DNA of 64,000 bases from Chlorophyllum brunneum (GCA_963576785.1 OY756144.1:2232001-2296000), one strand, 5' to 3'; shown: positions 34,006-46,139, counted from the first letter of the stretch. Notes: a model not told the origin generated them from the sequence alone. Program-made: numbers and translations.

Positions 34006-35705
34006 ATGGACGAGATTCGGTTACCGGCGTTCAACCGAGCAGGCCATGCTGCTCACGCGAAGAGGTGTATGTCAGGTACGTGAATGTTATCGTTCCCGTC
34101 TTCCATTTTACGGTTCTGATGGGCTTATGCGTGTAGCGTTGCCGGAATCACAAACCGAGATAGATGCTTCGAGGTGCGCGTCATACACGGCTTGAAGCGT
34201 CCCGGCCTGACCAGCCCTTTTTTGTTGCAAAGGTTGGCTCTCGCGTTCTACAATATTGGAATCCTCGACCTCCTGGGCTTTTTGAATGGCGATACTGTCC
34301 CGGCATGGACAGAAATGGATGGATGGGTTGAATGGCTATGGGCACAACACACACGTACGTATCACAGCACGCGCGCGGGCGCTGACTCGCTGTGGACATT
34401 GATATACCGTTTGTCGTCGACCATGATGATGATACAGAGGGCAGATATGGATCAGGCTTTCGGCCTAGTTCGTTCATGGCCCTCTACCCGCCGGAAGCCA
34501 AAGTATGGTCCATGATCCTTCACTTGCTTCAACATGGTGCTAATATGGCATGTCCTTTCGCTAGGTGGAATATTCGGAATACGATACTCCGCATGTTATA
34601 ATGACTTATACTGCGTTGTTGGCCCTTGCCATCCTCAGAGACGACTTCTTGAGGCTGGACCGATCCGGGTTGATTACGTTCCTCCGTACCTGCCAACGTG
34701 AGGACGGAAGGTTCGTTCGTCTCATCTCCGCGTAACTTGTAGTCTTCTGTCCCTTATGCTCACAACCTCGACCTTTCTAGCTTTACGACTACCCCCAAAG
34801 AAGGAGAGAGGGATTTGCGCACTCTATATTGCGCGTTCGCAATAAGTGCTATGTTGGACGACTGGTCTGGGATCGATGTTGAACGTGCCAAAACATTCAT
34901 CGCATCCTGCCGGGTACGTCCAATCTCACATCGTCAAAGTACCTAACTTACCTATCCATAAATCTCACTGAGGGTAGACCTACGAGGGCGGCTACGGTCA
35001 AGCACCTTTCTGCGAAGCTCAAGGTATGCGATCTCGGCCCCAATCTCGCTTTCCGACCAATCGCCTTGCCTGATTGCACTCTCGCTCACCACCTTAAACC
35101 TATTTCAGGAGGAACAACCTATATTGCACTGGCTTCACTTTATCTTGCTCCGTCTAGTTCGGGAGGTGACCCACTGACACCTGGGGAGAAAGACCAGACT
35201 GTAAGGTGGTTAATGAGCAATCAGACTTCCTCGGGTGGATTTGCTGGACGTACGGGTAAGAGTGGTGATACGTGCTACTGTTTTTGGTGCGGTGCTGCCT
35301 TGAAAGTGAGCCTGGGAGTCATTCCACTTTGCCGGAAATTAATGGCGCCAAATGTATAGATTCTCAAAATGGAACACTTGGTGGAAAAGAAAGCTCTCGC
35401 CTCGTTCCTAGCCAACTGTCAATTCAAGTTTGGGGGCATCTCTAAATGTCAAGGGGAACATCCAGGTAAGTGCAGCGTTCCGTCGAGTGATATTGGACTT
35501 GACTGGGTTCGTCACAGATCCCTACCATACTTACCTATCTATTGCGGCGTTATGCATGTATCCGCCTTCCCCTTTAGCAGCTGACGAGAAACCCGATTCT
35601 TGGAAATTCCCGGTTCTGGACCCGCTAATCAACGCAAGTGTAGACACCGCAGAGTGGGCGAGGAAGTATATTTCGGGCAGGGGTTCATCAGACATAGAGC
35701 TTTAA
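34006..35705 (+). CDS. CDC43: Protein geranylgeranyltransferase type I, beta subunit
   Basis: Model join(34006..34075, 34137..34173, 34233..34354, 34438..34502, 34565..34710, 34781..34913, 34978..35023, 35109..35305, 35360..35465, 35518..35705), ten exons, 369 aa. The prenyltransferase alpha-alpha barrel is visible: RLALAFYNIGILDLLG, YGSGFRPSSFM, MTYTALLALAIL, REDGSFTTTPKEGERDLRTL, YEGGYGQAPFCEAQGGTTY, GGFAGRTGKSGDTCYCFWCG, and HPDPYHTYLSIAAL. The Zn ligands expected in this family fit Asp and Cys in GDTCYCFW and the His in HTYLS. With the shared alpha subunit (Ram2) it geranylgeranylates CaaX proteins such as Rho/Cdc42. The GFRPSS motif marks type I beta rather than farnesyltransferase beta. 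Confidence 0.92.
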
Positions 35706-37185
35706 ATGTGAAGAAGTTCGCAGACGGTAAACTGTTGACACGTTATGACTTTGAGATTCGGTTTTAGGTGTTATCGTTGATCCGTCTGATCTTACTGTAC
35801 CGTGTGTCATGTGACACTCTAACATACCCCATCGCGCAGGTTTTGGCATGACCATAAACACTAATTAATGTATCTTGCTTTATCTATGACCACAGGTGCT
35901 CATTCTTCATCAGAGTTCATTGGATCTCGACGACAGACCAGGTGGAGTTTCGAAGTGAGGTGGCTTCCTTAGCCATATCTCGTAGAACGCTTTACAGCAC
36001 ACATCTCAGAGTAAGACAATCCCATACATTGGGTTCTTTAATTCATAACTCCAGGTCCTCCCTCCTTGTGCTTTGCACTTCCAGCATCGAAGCTGTCTCG
36101 AGCACCCCGTCGCCAGCCGTATGCTTGAACTTCACTTTCTGGTTTGATCGAGGGTTCCCTCACTTTCTCCTTAGCAAACTTTTCGGGAGGTGGGATTCGA
36201 GGAATCAGTCGACCCGAAATAAGGGCAAGACAATCTCTTCCGCTTCACCCAGTAATCTTCGTCCATAATTCTTGGCCGTGGTACAGCCAGATTTACCATC
36301 TGGTGCAAATTCCTGAATTACCTCTGCACCCCTCCGAACAAGGCCCACTCCTTCTCTTCTGAAAGATGGAGTCACCTCAGGAGCCATGCCTGGTATGCGA
36401 TCGACATGTGATTGGTCGGATGCCTTGCACTGTGGCTTCCAAAAATGATACTGTGAGTACCACCGAGAGTATGGTTTACTACATGTTTGGTCAATCATTT
36501 GTTGGAGAATCAGGCTTCCCCCCAAACCGAACACCCAATGGCGTACCGCCGATGAGCCTTTTGCTATGGGGAGACACACATGACCACTAGAACCGAAGAC
36601 TTGGCCCAGGATTGGACAACCAGGTATATGGTCAAACGCCTGGAGCCGACCTAGGGAAACCTCATTTCGAGACCACCCTCCAAAGGTTTACCCCCTCCGC
36701 CACAGGATGAGAGAAGCCCTCGGACCTTCCAGCTCCCTGGCATTGGGGCAGTGAACACGGTGTCTCCAGGTATGTCCCTGTCGTCCCTCGTCCACTTGAG
36801 GCCCCAGGCTTGAAGCTATCAGTATGTCTGAAGCCAAATTCAAGATCCGACCACGAAATGATAGCGGTTAGGGAGGAGATCGTGGATAATTTGGGCGTTC
36901 ATCAGTTCTTTTCTATATATCTTCCTCCTTCTATTGATTGCAATGATGCCACACTTGGATCCAAGATCCTATGAGAGGTCGGCAACATCCCTGCCAGAGC
37001 TGGATTGGTAATCCACTGCGATTGGTGTTAGTGGGCACAAGTTATGAGCTTGTTAGCCTGATATTTACAACAATCATGTTCTGTGCTATGTTTTAGAAAT
37101 CCATCTCTTTGATTTCTCATATTGATACATATTATTCGGTGGGCATATGACAATAAACAAAGTCCTATGAAGTGACTACCCCGTG
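35706..37185. other. 1.5-kb region without a supportable gene
   Basis: Frames of about 108 codons (35942-36268, plus) and 124 codons (36205-36579, minus) overlap each other and show no domain, splice partner or repeat structure. The right part is the 3' flank of membrane protein copy B. Confidence 0.4.
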
Positions 37186-38496
37186 TTATGACTGAAGCAC
37201 GCTTTTGGATATTGTGACGCCGCCAGGACAGATGTCAGCTTGCGAAGAAGGCTTATCGAAACTGTGTTGTGTCCTGATGGTTCTTAGTTCGACGTCGGTG
37301 GCCTTGCTCTGTTTGGGTGAGAAGTGGATCGATCCAAGAGTCGTGCTTCTAGCTGTGCGCTGGGAGTCTGTTACAGTCATCCGCTCATTATGATCAAACT
37401 GTGTAAATTGTCGGTCTCGTCTCGCAGAGGAACGGACGAGAATGACATTGAATGCGATACCCGTAGATTGCAGGGTCTTGCAAAAGAGACATAACACTCA
37501 GCCACCAATCACCTTGATATATTTAAGTCATTACTCACCATATCAGACGTCGGGTATAGGGCGTTGCTTCCTGACAAGGCGACGAAGAAGGTGATGAGCA
37601 CCATCATGGTGTAAGCAGCCCCAGACTCTGCGATAACTAGTATCACTTTACGCAGGTGACGGGGCCTGCGGGCGCTGGTAGGTTCGCTTTGGTGGAGATA
37701 TCTCTCGCTGTCCTTTTCTACACGCCATATTCGCCAGATCAAGATACCTATTGTCAAAGTTCAGTCGCAGAGGTGATCAGGTCATATAGTGTGCCTCACT
37801 TGTAGTCAGTGTGTTCTGGAAAGCTGTGATAGCAAAGAAGGCTAGTCCCCAACGAAGAGCTGAACTGGCGGTCAAAGCTGAGGTTTTCACAGTGGAAGGG
37901 TTTGCTTCCACTTCAACTAACATGACACCCATTGCGACACCAGCAAGATAAAGGACAATAGACGGCGCCACAATGAACCAACGGCGTCCGTACACGACCC
38001 AGCATCGGTATATCTATGTGGTGGCAGCCCAGCACTCAGTTGTGTCTTATAGTTCTTCGCATAGAGAATTCCCTTACCAAGACGAAGTCGCCGATAATCA
38101 TAGCAGCTACCTGTGTTGAGGACTGTCCGGTGATCCACGTAAGTCGATTGAAATGGAGTATAGGGTACTGTAGGTGCGTACACGGGTGATATTAATCCAA
38201 TCTCCGAGGTTTAGGAACTCTTTTGTTGGGTCGTCCGACTCAACAAAGGCATGGAAATTGTGTAATAATCCGATGGCTATATCGAATGTGCAGATGACAA
38301 ACAATGTGAGTGCAATGATCGCCATCATCCATCGGATTTCTTGCGGGCGAAGCCATCGCTCTTCCGGCCCCGTACCCGTGAGCAGGAGGGTGCGGGCACA
38401 GAAAGAACATGTCACCAGATACATTCCGAAAAACAACGTTTCACAGAAGTTTCCTGAGAGTTGTGCAGCAGCAATCGAAAACTGCTCTTCTGACAT
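37186..38496 (-). CDS. Seven-segment integral membrane protein, paralogue B
   Basis: Model complement(37186..37476, 37539..37747, 37800..38013, 38078..38110, 38182..38496), five exons, 353 aa, with splice sites at the same places as copies A and C. It starts MSEEQFSIAAAQLSGNFCET and carries seven hydrophobic segments, with IYRCWVVYGRRWF after the third and RPRHLRKVILVIAESGAAY before the sixth. The tail ends PGGVTISKSVLQS. It is much closer to copy C than to copy A, so B and C come from a recent tandem duplication. Function unknown; the topology is receptor- or transporter-like. No catalytic motif is visible. Confidence 0.85.
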
Positions 38497-38576
38497 GGTG
38501 GATGCTTGTGCCCTTGGTGGAGGCAGGTGTGATAAGGAGTATGGGAAGTAATTAAACTGGGACTAGGCTCACCTTC

Positions 38577-38597
38577 CATGTTTATAGCCAAACCAAT
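38577..38597 (-). promoter_or_regulatory. Core promoter of membrane protein copy B
   Basis: Read on the minus strand: ATTGG, TTT, GGCTATAAACATGG, about 80 bp before the ATG at 38496. It matches the modules of copies A and C. Confidence 0.7.
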
Positions 38598-39848
38598 GTT
38601 TAGGCTCATGGGCTAACTTCGATGTGAGTGCGGCGTCTTCCAATGGCGTGAGAAAGGCAAAGGGCTTGATGCGGTTGTAGCGCAAATCAGACTGCCCAAT
38701 AGACGTTGTCTTTGTACTATTGTAGGCTTTGCTTATCCGGGCCTGGTAAGCATATTTTAGGATTCCATCCAACAAGACTGTTTCATATGGTATACATAAC
38801 TCAGAGTTCACATGGTAGACATCGTTCACAAGGATAGCTACACTTTGCCTCGTACTTTGCTGATAATCTCCGTATCCTTCACCTGGCGATTTTGATAAGT
38901 GCCACAGCTTATCTGTTCATTAAGTATTGAATCCAGGTTTCCAAGAACACCACAGCCCAATTGACAGGGCCTTGGCTCGGAGAACCCGCCGAGCAGGTTT
39001 CGAAATCCAGGATTGCCATGTGCACATCAGTCACTGAGTGGGCGTGGTAGAACGTCAAGTCAACTGCGGTCCTTGAAAGCATGGAGAACGACTTTGTCCG
39101 ATCATCTAATCAATGCCAAGTGTTGATCGTGCACCTGTTACCTATCATATAACCTCGGCATGAGGAAACACCATCGGAAGCACAGAAACACACCAAAAAT
39201 ACCCTACACCTTCTTGCCCACGCTCATTATATATAATCATTCATTATATCATATAGCCATTAGTCACACAATTCAGGGTGTGGTAGAATGAAATGGTGAC
39301 AGTCGTGTATAAGTTACAACCATCATCGACAGTGGGCGACGGTGAACCAGCAGAGCTGTCCAGGACTACCTGGTCACTAAGGAGCCAACCAGATACTACG
39401 TCAGAGTCTGATGGCAATGGTCCTCTTGTATCGGGTCCAACCCATTCTGGCTATGTATATCCTGATACTATAAGATGACGACATATGTATTCCCCAACGG
39501 CCCAATTCTATCCATTTTTACATATTCATCGGAGACAGGAGACGAGCGTGTCGAGGGGTTGTAATGAAAAATTAATTTGTTTGTCCCCAGTAAGGGAGTT
39601 TGTTAACTGTGGTTAGGTTGAGCAGCTCAGTAGCAAGTTACACTTGGCTCCGGATGCAGCAGCAGCACCATGATAAGAACCTGTCGACCACAACCAAATA
39701 TTAGAGCCTGTTGGACTGATATCCTCTTTGGAGTGAATGGTGAGCCATCCCCAGCCCAATTAAAGGTAAATAATGATACATCATCATACATATTTTTATT
39801 TGGTACATACATAACAATCAACAAAGTTCATTCAGTAGCGACCCTGCA
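38598..39848. other. Intergenic region between copies B and C
   Basis: 1.25 kb. The part next to copy B (about 38640-38840) resembles the region beyond copy C's promoter (about 41340-41520), for example CATCCAA followed by GATTGTTTTACATGG versus GACTGTTTCATATGG. The tandem duplication therefore included several hundred bases of upstream sequence. No gene is supported. Confidence 0.5.
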
Positions 39849-41152
39849 TTAGGTCTTATGTACACTTTTGGTCACAATGATGCCGCCGGGATATACGTCT
39901 GATTGTGGAGAAGGCCCATCCGCGCTTTTTGTTGTCCTGATGGTTTTAAGGTCGACCTCCTGCGTGACCCCGCTCCTTTTCGGTGGAAAGTTGATAGATC
40001 CAAGAGTCATATTAGTCGTGCTTCTAGTCGTGGTTTGTGAGTCTGTTATGGTCCGCTCATTGATATCAAACTGCGTGAACTGTCGATCTCGTCTCGCAGA
40101 GGAACAAACGAGAATAACGTTGAATGCAATGCCCGTGGATTGCAGGGTCTGGAGAAGAATCACTGCACTAAGCTGCCAATCCCCAACATATTGAGTCATT
40201 GCTCACCATGTCAGATGTCGGGTATAGGGCATTGCTTCCTGACAGAGAGGTGAAGAATGTGATAAGCACCATCATGGTGTAAGCGGCCCCGGACTCTGCA
40301 ATAACTAACATCACTTTACGCAGGTGACGGGGCCTGCGGACACCAGTAGGCTCAGTTTGGCTGAGATATCTCCCACTGTCCCTTTCCACACGCCATATTC
40401 GCCAGATCAATATACCTATTGTCAAAGTTCAGCCATGAAGATGATTACACCATGTATTCACTCACTTGTGGTAAGCGTGTTCTGAAAAGCTGTGATAGCA
40501 AAGAAGGCCAGTCCCCAGCGAAGGACTGGACTGGTGGTCAGAGATGTTGTTTTCACGGTGGAAGGGTTTTTCTCTGCTTCGATAAACATGACTGCCATTG
40601 CGATACCCGCGAGGTAAAGGATAATAGACGGCGCCACAATTAACCAACGGCGTCCGTACACGATCCAGCATCGGTATATCTATGGTGACAGTTAGCACTC
40701 GTTTTTGACATGGAAAACACCCTCACCAAGACGAAGTCACCGATAACCATTGCAGCGGCCTGGGTTGAGGACTGCCCGGTAAACCACATTAATTAGTTGG
40801 AATGGAATTAAAGGCCCATGCCAGTGGTGGTGCGCACTCGAGTAACATTGATCCAATCTCCGAGGTTAAGGAGCTCTCTTTCTGGGTCTTTCGACTCCAC
40901 AAAGGCATGGAAATTGTGTAATAATCCGATGGCCACATCGAATGTACAAAGGACAAACAATACTAGCGCAACGATTGCCATTATCCAACGGATTTCGCGT
41001 GGACGAAGCCATCGCTCATCTGGCCCCCTACCCGTGAGCAGGAGGGTGCGGGCACAGAAAGAACATGTCACCAGATACATTCCGAAAAACAATGTTTCAC
41101 AGAAGTTTCCTGAGAGTTGTGCAGCAGCAATCGAAAACCCCTCTTCAGACAT
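39849..41152 (-). CDS. Seven-segment integral membrane protein, paralogue C
   Basis: Model complement(39849..40148, 40207..40415, 40466..40679, 40727..40759, 40838..41152), five exons, 356 aa. Exons 1-4 have the same lengths as in copy B. It starts MSEEGFSIAAAQLSGNFCET and keeps FFGMYLVTCSFCARTLLL, NLGDWINVTR, MVIGDFVLIYRCWIVYGRRW and LRKVMLVIAESGAAYTMMVL. The tail is slightly longer than in B and ends YPGGIIVTKSVHKT. It is clearly a tandem duplicate of copy B. Function unknown. Confidence 0.85.
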
Positions 41153-41254
41153 CGTAGGTACTTGTGCCTTGGCGGACGAGTTAAAGAAAGAGAGGTTGCG
41201 ATACGGGGTTCAGGAAGCGATGAGATTCGGATTGGGGCTACGTTCGTCTTCCTG

Positions 41255-41273
41255 TGTTTATAGCCAGACCAAT
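41255..41273 (-). promoter_or_regulatory. Core promoter of membrane protein copy C
   Basis: Read on the minus strand: ATTGG, TCT, GGCTATAAACACAGG, about 105 bp before the ATG at 41152. Third instance of the module shared by the paralogues. Confidence 0.7.
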
Positions 41274-42217
41274 GATGGGCCAGTGACGCCTGAGGTAGGC
41301 CATGGATTTGAACATGGGACCTTCATGTTACAATAGCGTGAAAAAGGAAAAGGGGGTTACAGGAATGCATCAACCGTATGTTATGGATCAACCCCTGGAC
41401 AGATGATGTTGTAGGATTCTGCGCTCTGGCATTTCAAGATGGCATCCAATGAGATTGTTTTACATGGTGTTCTGACATACATATCCAATGCTGTAGCTCA
41501 CATGGTATACTCAGCTACGTTCTTGCCCCAACACACTCTCCAGTGCCAGGACACCACAAGAATGTGATGATCATGGCGAATCTGATAAATGTGATACTCG
41601 CCTAGGCTGAAAACTGAAACCTCTCATGGTCTCATGCAGTATGTCTCGGTAGCACCATGCTCTCGCTTTCCATACAAAATACCACAGCAAGGGGTCCGGC
41701 GGAACGTTGACTTGGAAACATGACCAGCTTTCGATCTCTAGACGGCCATCACTAGAGCACGCAGCGCTCCAGGGAGAATTGTTTTCTAAGGACGGTATGT
41801 GCATCAATCACTCAGCGCAGGACACTAAGCGGTGCTGGGTGTTGCTTGTGCACCCTTTGCCGTCATGTAGCATCTGTATAGCACTTCCGTATTATCTAAC
41901 GTTGAAGAATAATGAGTCCGTAGGTCTAAATATGCGAATTGGATCGATCATTGATGCATTATGGATGGTGCTGGTATGGTGAACACCGCCCCAGAGCCAT
42001 TACATCGATGAAACGCGATGGGGTTGGCCCAGGGGATTGCATCTAACTCTTCAATGCTGATGCCTATTTTTTCGCGTGACAGGTAAGGGTGCGGTATTTA
42101 TAACCACGTGACTAAGGCTAGTACAATAAATTTGGAAGTGACTTAGATGCCATGCTCTCGGCCTACGGGCATCTGGATGGTTCCTATCGGTATCATGGCG
42201 CTGTGAGTGTGAACAGG
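41274..42217. other. Divergent intergenic region
   Basis: 0.94 kb between copy C (minus) and the FMN oxidase gene (plus). The left part is the duplicated upstream sequence of the membrane protein genes. A CCACGTGA motif at about 42103 lies within 200 bp of the oxidase start. No gene is supported. Confidence 0.45.
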
Positions 42218-42225
42218 TATATAAG
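42218..42225 (+). promoter_or_regulatory. TATA box of the FMN oxidase gene
   Basis: TATATAAG about 77 bp before the ATG at 42302. The position fits a fungal TATA element followed by a CT-rich leader. Confidence 0.6.
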
Positions 42226-42301
42226 GATACTTCTCTTCCTGCTGATCTGTCAGTTCTCCACTTTTCCTCTCACCGTCCTTACCTGATTTGAACAATTACT
42301 G

Positions 42302-44141
42302 ATGTCCAACAAAGCCAAGGAGTTGATTAAGACTCCAAACAAATGGAGTACGTTCGCGGCAGAGATTTACACATCAAGAAAGGGCCCTCAACCACTTGGT
42401 ACGGTCGTCTTTGATGAAATCGAGAAACGAGCACAGGAAAAGTTGAAGGAGTACCCTGGTGAGTATGATTGTGGGCAGGGGTGGCGGCGAAGTCATATGG
42501 CAGACTTCAGTCTTTCAAAAGGGATAAGCAAAAGGAATCATCAGCCTGATTTCGGGGTTTTCTAGGGGCCTTCATGTATGCTGGTGGGAATGCCGGAATG
42601 CATCAGACATTTCGCGCCAATCGCCGTGCCTTTGAGAAATTTGGTATTATTCCTCGTATGCTCGTCGATGCCAGTGTCCGCGACTTAAGTGTGAGTCTCG
42701 ATCTAAAATTCGCCAAACGAGGTTCACTCAGCTCATTTGCCTAGGTAAATCTCTTCGGCAAGACATATTCCTCACCACTTTTGTTAGGACCTATCGGTGT
42801 TCAGAGTCTCTTCCATCCCGATGGGGAAATAGCATCTGCCAAGGCCGCCGGGGATTTGGGTGTGCCCTACGTCCTCAGTACCGCAAGCACCAGGACTTTG
42901 GAAGAAGTTGCTGCTGCAAACGGTGACGGAGAGCGTTGGTTCCAATTTTATTGGTATGGGTCCCTCATGCATGCAAGATCTTGACGTGTCCTAGTTAATA
43001 TATATCGCAGGCCAGATTCTGAGGAGGTCACGGACTCATTGCTAAACCGTGCCAGAGAGGCTGGTTATCGCGTTCTAGTAGTTACTCTTGACACCACTGT
43101 CCTTGGTTGGCGCACACATGATCTTGAAACAGCCTACCACCCTTTCGCTCACGGTGTAGGTGTCCAGATAGGCGCATCTGACCCTGCCTTTATGGCTCGC
43201 CTCGGGTTAAAACCCATCACGGAGACGAATTTCAAATGGCCCTACCGACCGGAAGTTCAGAACCAGAAGATACTGGAAGGAGACGAAGAAGCTAGGATGC
43301 ATGCGTTCATTGGAGAGGAATTCGTCAAAGAGTGCAACTCAGGCAACTGTCGGGTTTGGGAAGAGTTGAGGGGCTTGAGGAAAAAGTGGGAGGGACCTAT
43401 GGTCCTCAAGGGTATTCAAAGTGTCGGGGTGCGTACTATTTGTGCCTCAGCCATTATACGAATTGTGGAAGTTGACTCATGCCCTGGGTGTACTAGGATG
43501 TAGAAAAGGCCATTGAATATAACATTGATGGAGTTGTAGTATCTACCCATGGTGAGTTGCAAGATTCCTTCCACGGATTGACCACTCTGATCATCCGACT
43601 TCCTATCTACATCTTCTGATATGTGACCCATCAAATGGATGAATGTTCGGCCATAATAACCCATTATCGAACATTGGTTGGGAACCCCAGGTGGACGCCA
43701 AGTTGATGGCGCAGTACCTTCCCTCTACGCACTCAAACGCATCGCCGAATCGCCGAAAGTTAAAGAAGCTCAACGATCTGGCAAGTTAACTTTATTTTAT
43801 GATTCTGGAATCCGCACGGGTCCAGATATGTTCAAGGCTCTCGCGCTTGGTGCGCAAGCTATTCTTCGTAAGTGATTGATCTGTACCTCATGCTTCTTCG
43901 TAGTCCTGACTTTTACTCTTCCCCTTCGACATGCTCTGCGAACCTTCTTTGCTTATACTTCCCTCCGTCAGTTGGTCGTCCTTTCCTATATGGGTTGACA
44001 CTTGCAGGTCAGGCCGGAGTGGAACAGGTTATCAAGCACACACTTGCAGATTTTGATAACACACTCGCCGCTGCTGGCTATCCAAGCATCGCCGATATCC
44101 AAGGGAAGGGAGAGGAGGTTTTGATGAAGCTCGACTTCTGA
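42302..44141 (+). CDS. FMN-dependent alpha-hydroxyacid oxidase, lactate 2-monooxygenase-like
   Basis: Model join(42302..42458, 42566..42690, 42745..42953, 43011..43428, 43497..43551, 43691..43867, 43972..44141), seven exons, 436 aa. The FMN barrel shows FMYAGGNAGM (active-site Tyr region), LLLGPIGVQSLFHPDGE, YVLSTASTRTLEE, RWFQFYW, LVVTLDTTVLGWR, PMVLKGI (FMN Lys), DGVVVSTHGGRQVDGA (catalytic His and Arg) and LFYDSGIRTGPDMFKALALG followed by GRPFLYGL. DSGIRTG and RQVDGA fit the lactate-2-monooxygenase-like group rather than cytochrome b2; no heme domain is present. It would oxidise an L-2-hydroxyacid such as lactate with oxygen. Substrate is inferred. The residue before the catalytic His is Thr, where most relatives have Asn. 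Confidence 0.88.
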
Positions 44142-44449
44142 ATGTACAATAGAGGATTGCAGATAGAATTGGATCATCCGTCGTAGAAAATTAGAAGGTA
44201 GATGAGCTTTCGCCCTGGTAGTTACTTACAAAGACCATAACGTTGCCCATGATACCAGTAGATAGATCTATTGTGGGTTTCCCGTCATTGTCTAGATCAT
44301 ATTTACTTCGTCTCCCAGTTGTTATTCGTAGCTCGGCACGAAGTCTTTGCATCGTCGGTGGAACATCTTCTGATGATTAATTTACACATGCCTTCGTGAC
44401 TGTAGAGGTCACGAGAACGTATAAATTTCAGCGAGGAAGAGACTACAAA
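44142..44449. other. Spacer between convergent genes
   Basis: 308 bp of AT-rich 3' flanks of the FMN oxidase (plus) and V-ATPase subunit d (minus). Nothing else is recognised. Confidence 0.5.
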
Positions 44450-45742
44450 TCAAAAAATGGGTATAAAGTCCTGTATTCTGTCCTTGGCATCCTGCGCAAT
44501 GCACTCTGCAATCCACGTCAAGTTCCTGATTTCCTGCTCCTTCAGTTTCATGTACGCGTAGAATACACCATACTGGAACTGCTGCAAAAACGCCTCCTTG
44601 TTGAACTGTACTTCGGTTTGGAAGAACCTATCTTCCAACTGGGAGGCAACGCCCAAATCGTCGCTTCGATCTGTTACACTTGCACTTCCGGAGAAGAACG
44701 AACGATAGTCAGCGACGGTCTCGCATGCTTGACGGACTTGATCGATCTCGTCTGCGCGGGCGAGAGCGTTGTTGCCTGCGGGCCAGAGACGGCCAATGGT
44801 TGGGAATAGACGAGCACGTTGTTCTTTGCTGAGTTCAGTGTTGAAGGAGTTGATAGTGATATTGATTGTTCGTCTGTCAGCTTCGAAGGAGAGAATCTTG
44901 TGCATTACATCGGAGGTCGGTTGGCCGAGGGTGCTGCAGAAGTGGTAGAAATCCTCGAGGTAGGCTTTGAGGACGGTGTTACGGATGATTTCAATGTTGA
45001 GGTCGTCAAGGTCGGTGGCAGAAAGACAGTCACGGAAGTAGGGTGCTAATGATGAAAAAGCATGGGATGAGAGGGTAAGATTGGGGGTGGAATGAATGAT
45101 TGACGAACCAAGTGGTGTTTCGACGATGACAGTGTGGTAGAGCTCTTCGACATTGGTTGCGACGCAGAGAGCTGGCATGGAGTCAAACACGCCGAGGGGA
45201 TGACAACGCTCAAGGAGTTCGTGTGTATCACGTTCATGTAGTGTTCCAGTGATAAGGAGTATGATGTTGTCAATCATATACGAGTATCTGTCTCTCAGTT
45301 GAGTGTTCGAACTCAAGACAAGCAAGGGGGCGATACACACGTGATATAATCAAGGAACTTGCTTAGGGGTTGAACTGCGTTGGTCTTGATGTAGTTGAAC
45401 TGGTCAACTAGAATTTGGGTGGCTTTGTCCGAGATGGTGGATGTTGAGATCGGTGTTGGCTCGTTAGCCAAGAAGTTGCCATAGTCGGTTGCGGACAGCT
45501 GCGTCCTGAAGTCTAGAAACCAGCTAAGTCAGATTTTCACGCGTTTGGGAGAGGCTGCACCTTCAAGAGTCTCGCATTGCATCAAGTTCGCGTACTGGTT
45601 CTGGGTGAGGATTCCTGACCGGAACCCCCTGATTATGCCCTCGAGAAATCCAGAGTCAACCTAACGGGTGATCAGTATATCAGCCAGTTATACTGCAGTC
45701 CAGAGGAACGGGTGAGCGTACGTTAAAGAATAGGGCTTCCAT
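44450..45742 (-). CDS. VMA6: V-type ATPase subunit d (Vma6), with an apparent frameshift
   Basis: Model complement(44450..45287, 45341..45513, 45561..45660, 45722..45742), four exons, about 356 aa. It reads [59 protein letters not shown], then [33 protein letters not shown] and the C-terminal half ending [13 protein letters not shown]. This is the d subunit that caps the c-ring of the Vo sector and links it to the central rotor. One extra base in a GGG run at about 45479-45482 (minus-strand GAC TAT GGGC) breaks the frame before NFLANEP and brings an early stop. Removing it restores every phase. In a single-copy, normally essential gene a sequencing indel is the likely cause. Confidence 0.88.
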
Positions 45743-46139
45743 GGTTGTCTGCACGATGACTTGGTCCCCGCAGGCGTAGCTCAACTGTTCATACAAGTTG
45801 CATTGATGGCGATTCCCACGACCAAACGCGTTTCTAAATCAAGTCCTTCCCGAAATGTTTTCTGTTGCCAAGTACCTCCTCAACCTAAGTATACATGGGT
45901 AGTGGTTCTTTGTCCTTGCTGTGAGGCTATATAAGTCCTGGTACTAGGGGTTGTTGTGCACCCAGTTCAAAGTCCCCGTATATCTAGAGGAAAGTTCCGG
46001 GGTCCCAACAACGGGACCCCGAGAGGTCGAATCAATATCCGGGTATAATGACATGAACGTTCTCACAGAAGCTTGGGGTGAGAACTGAGGACAGGCATTA
46101 TGCTCACTTCCTTTCACTCTATCTCGTGATACACCTGTT
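45743..46139. other. Divergent promoter region
   Basis: 397 bp between V-ATPase subunit d (minus) and the M64 peptidase (plus). GAGGCTATATAAG at about 45925 gives a TATA-like motif on the plus strand, roughly 210 bp before the ATG at 46140. Confidence 0.4.

Noticed and set aside
35942..36579. Overlapping frames on opposite strands (108 and 124 codons)
   Set aside because: Neither has domain features; both could be chance frames. A retroelement fragment was considered, but no reverse transcriptase, integrase or terminal repeat was seen.
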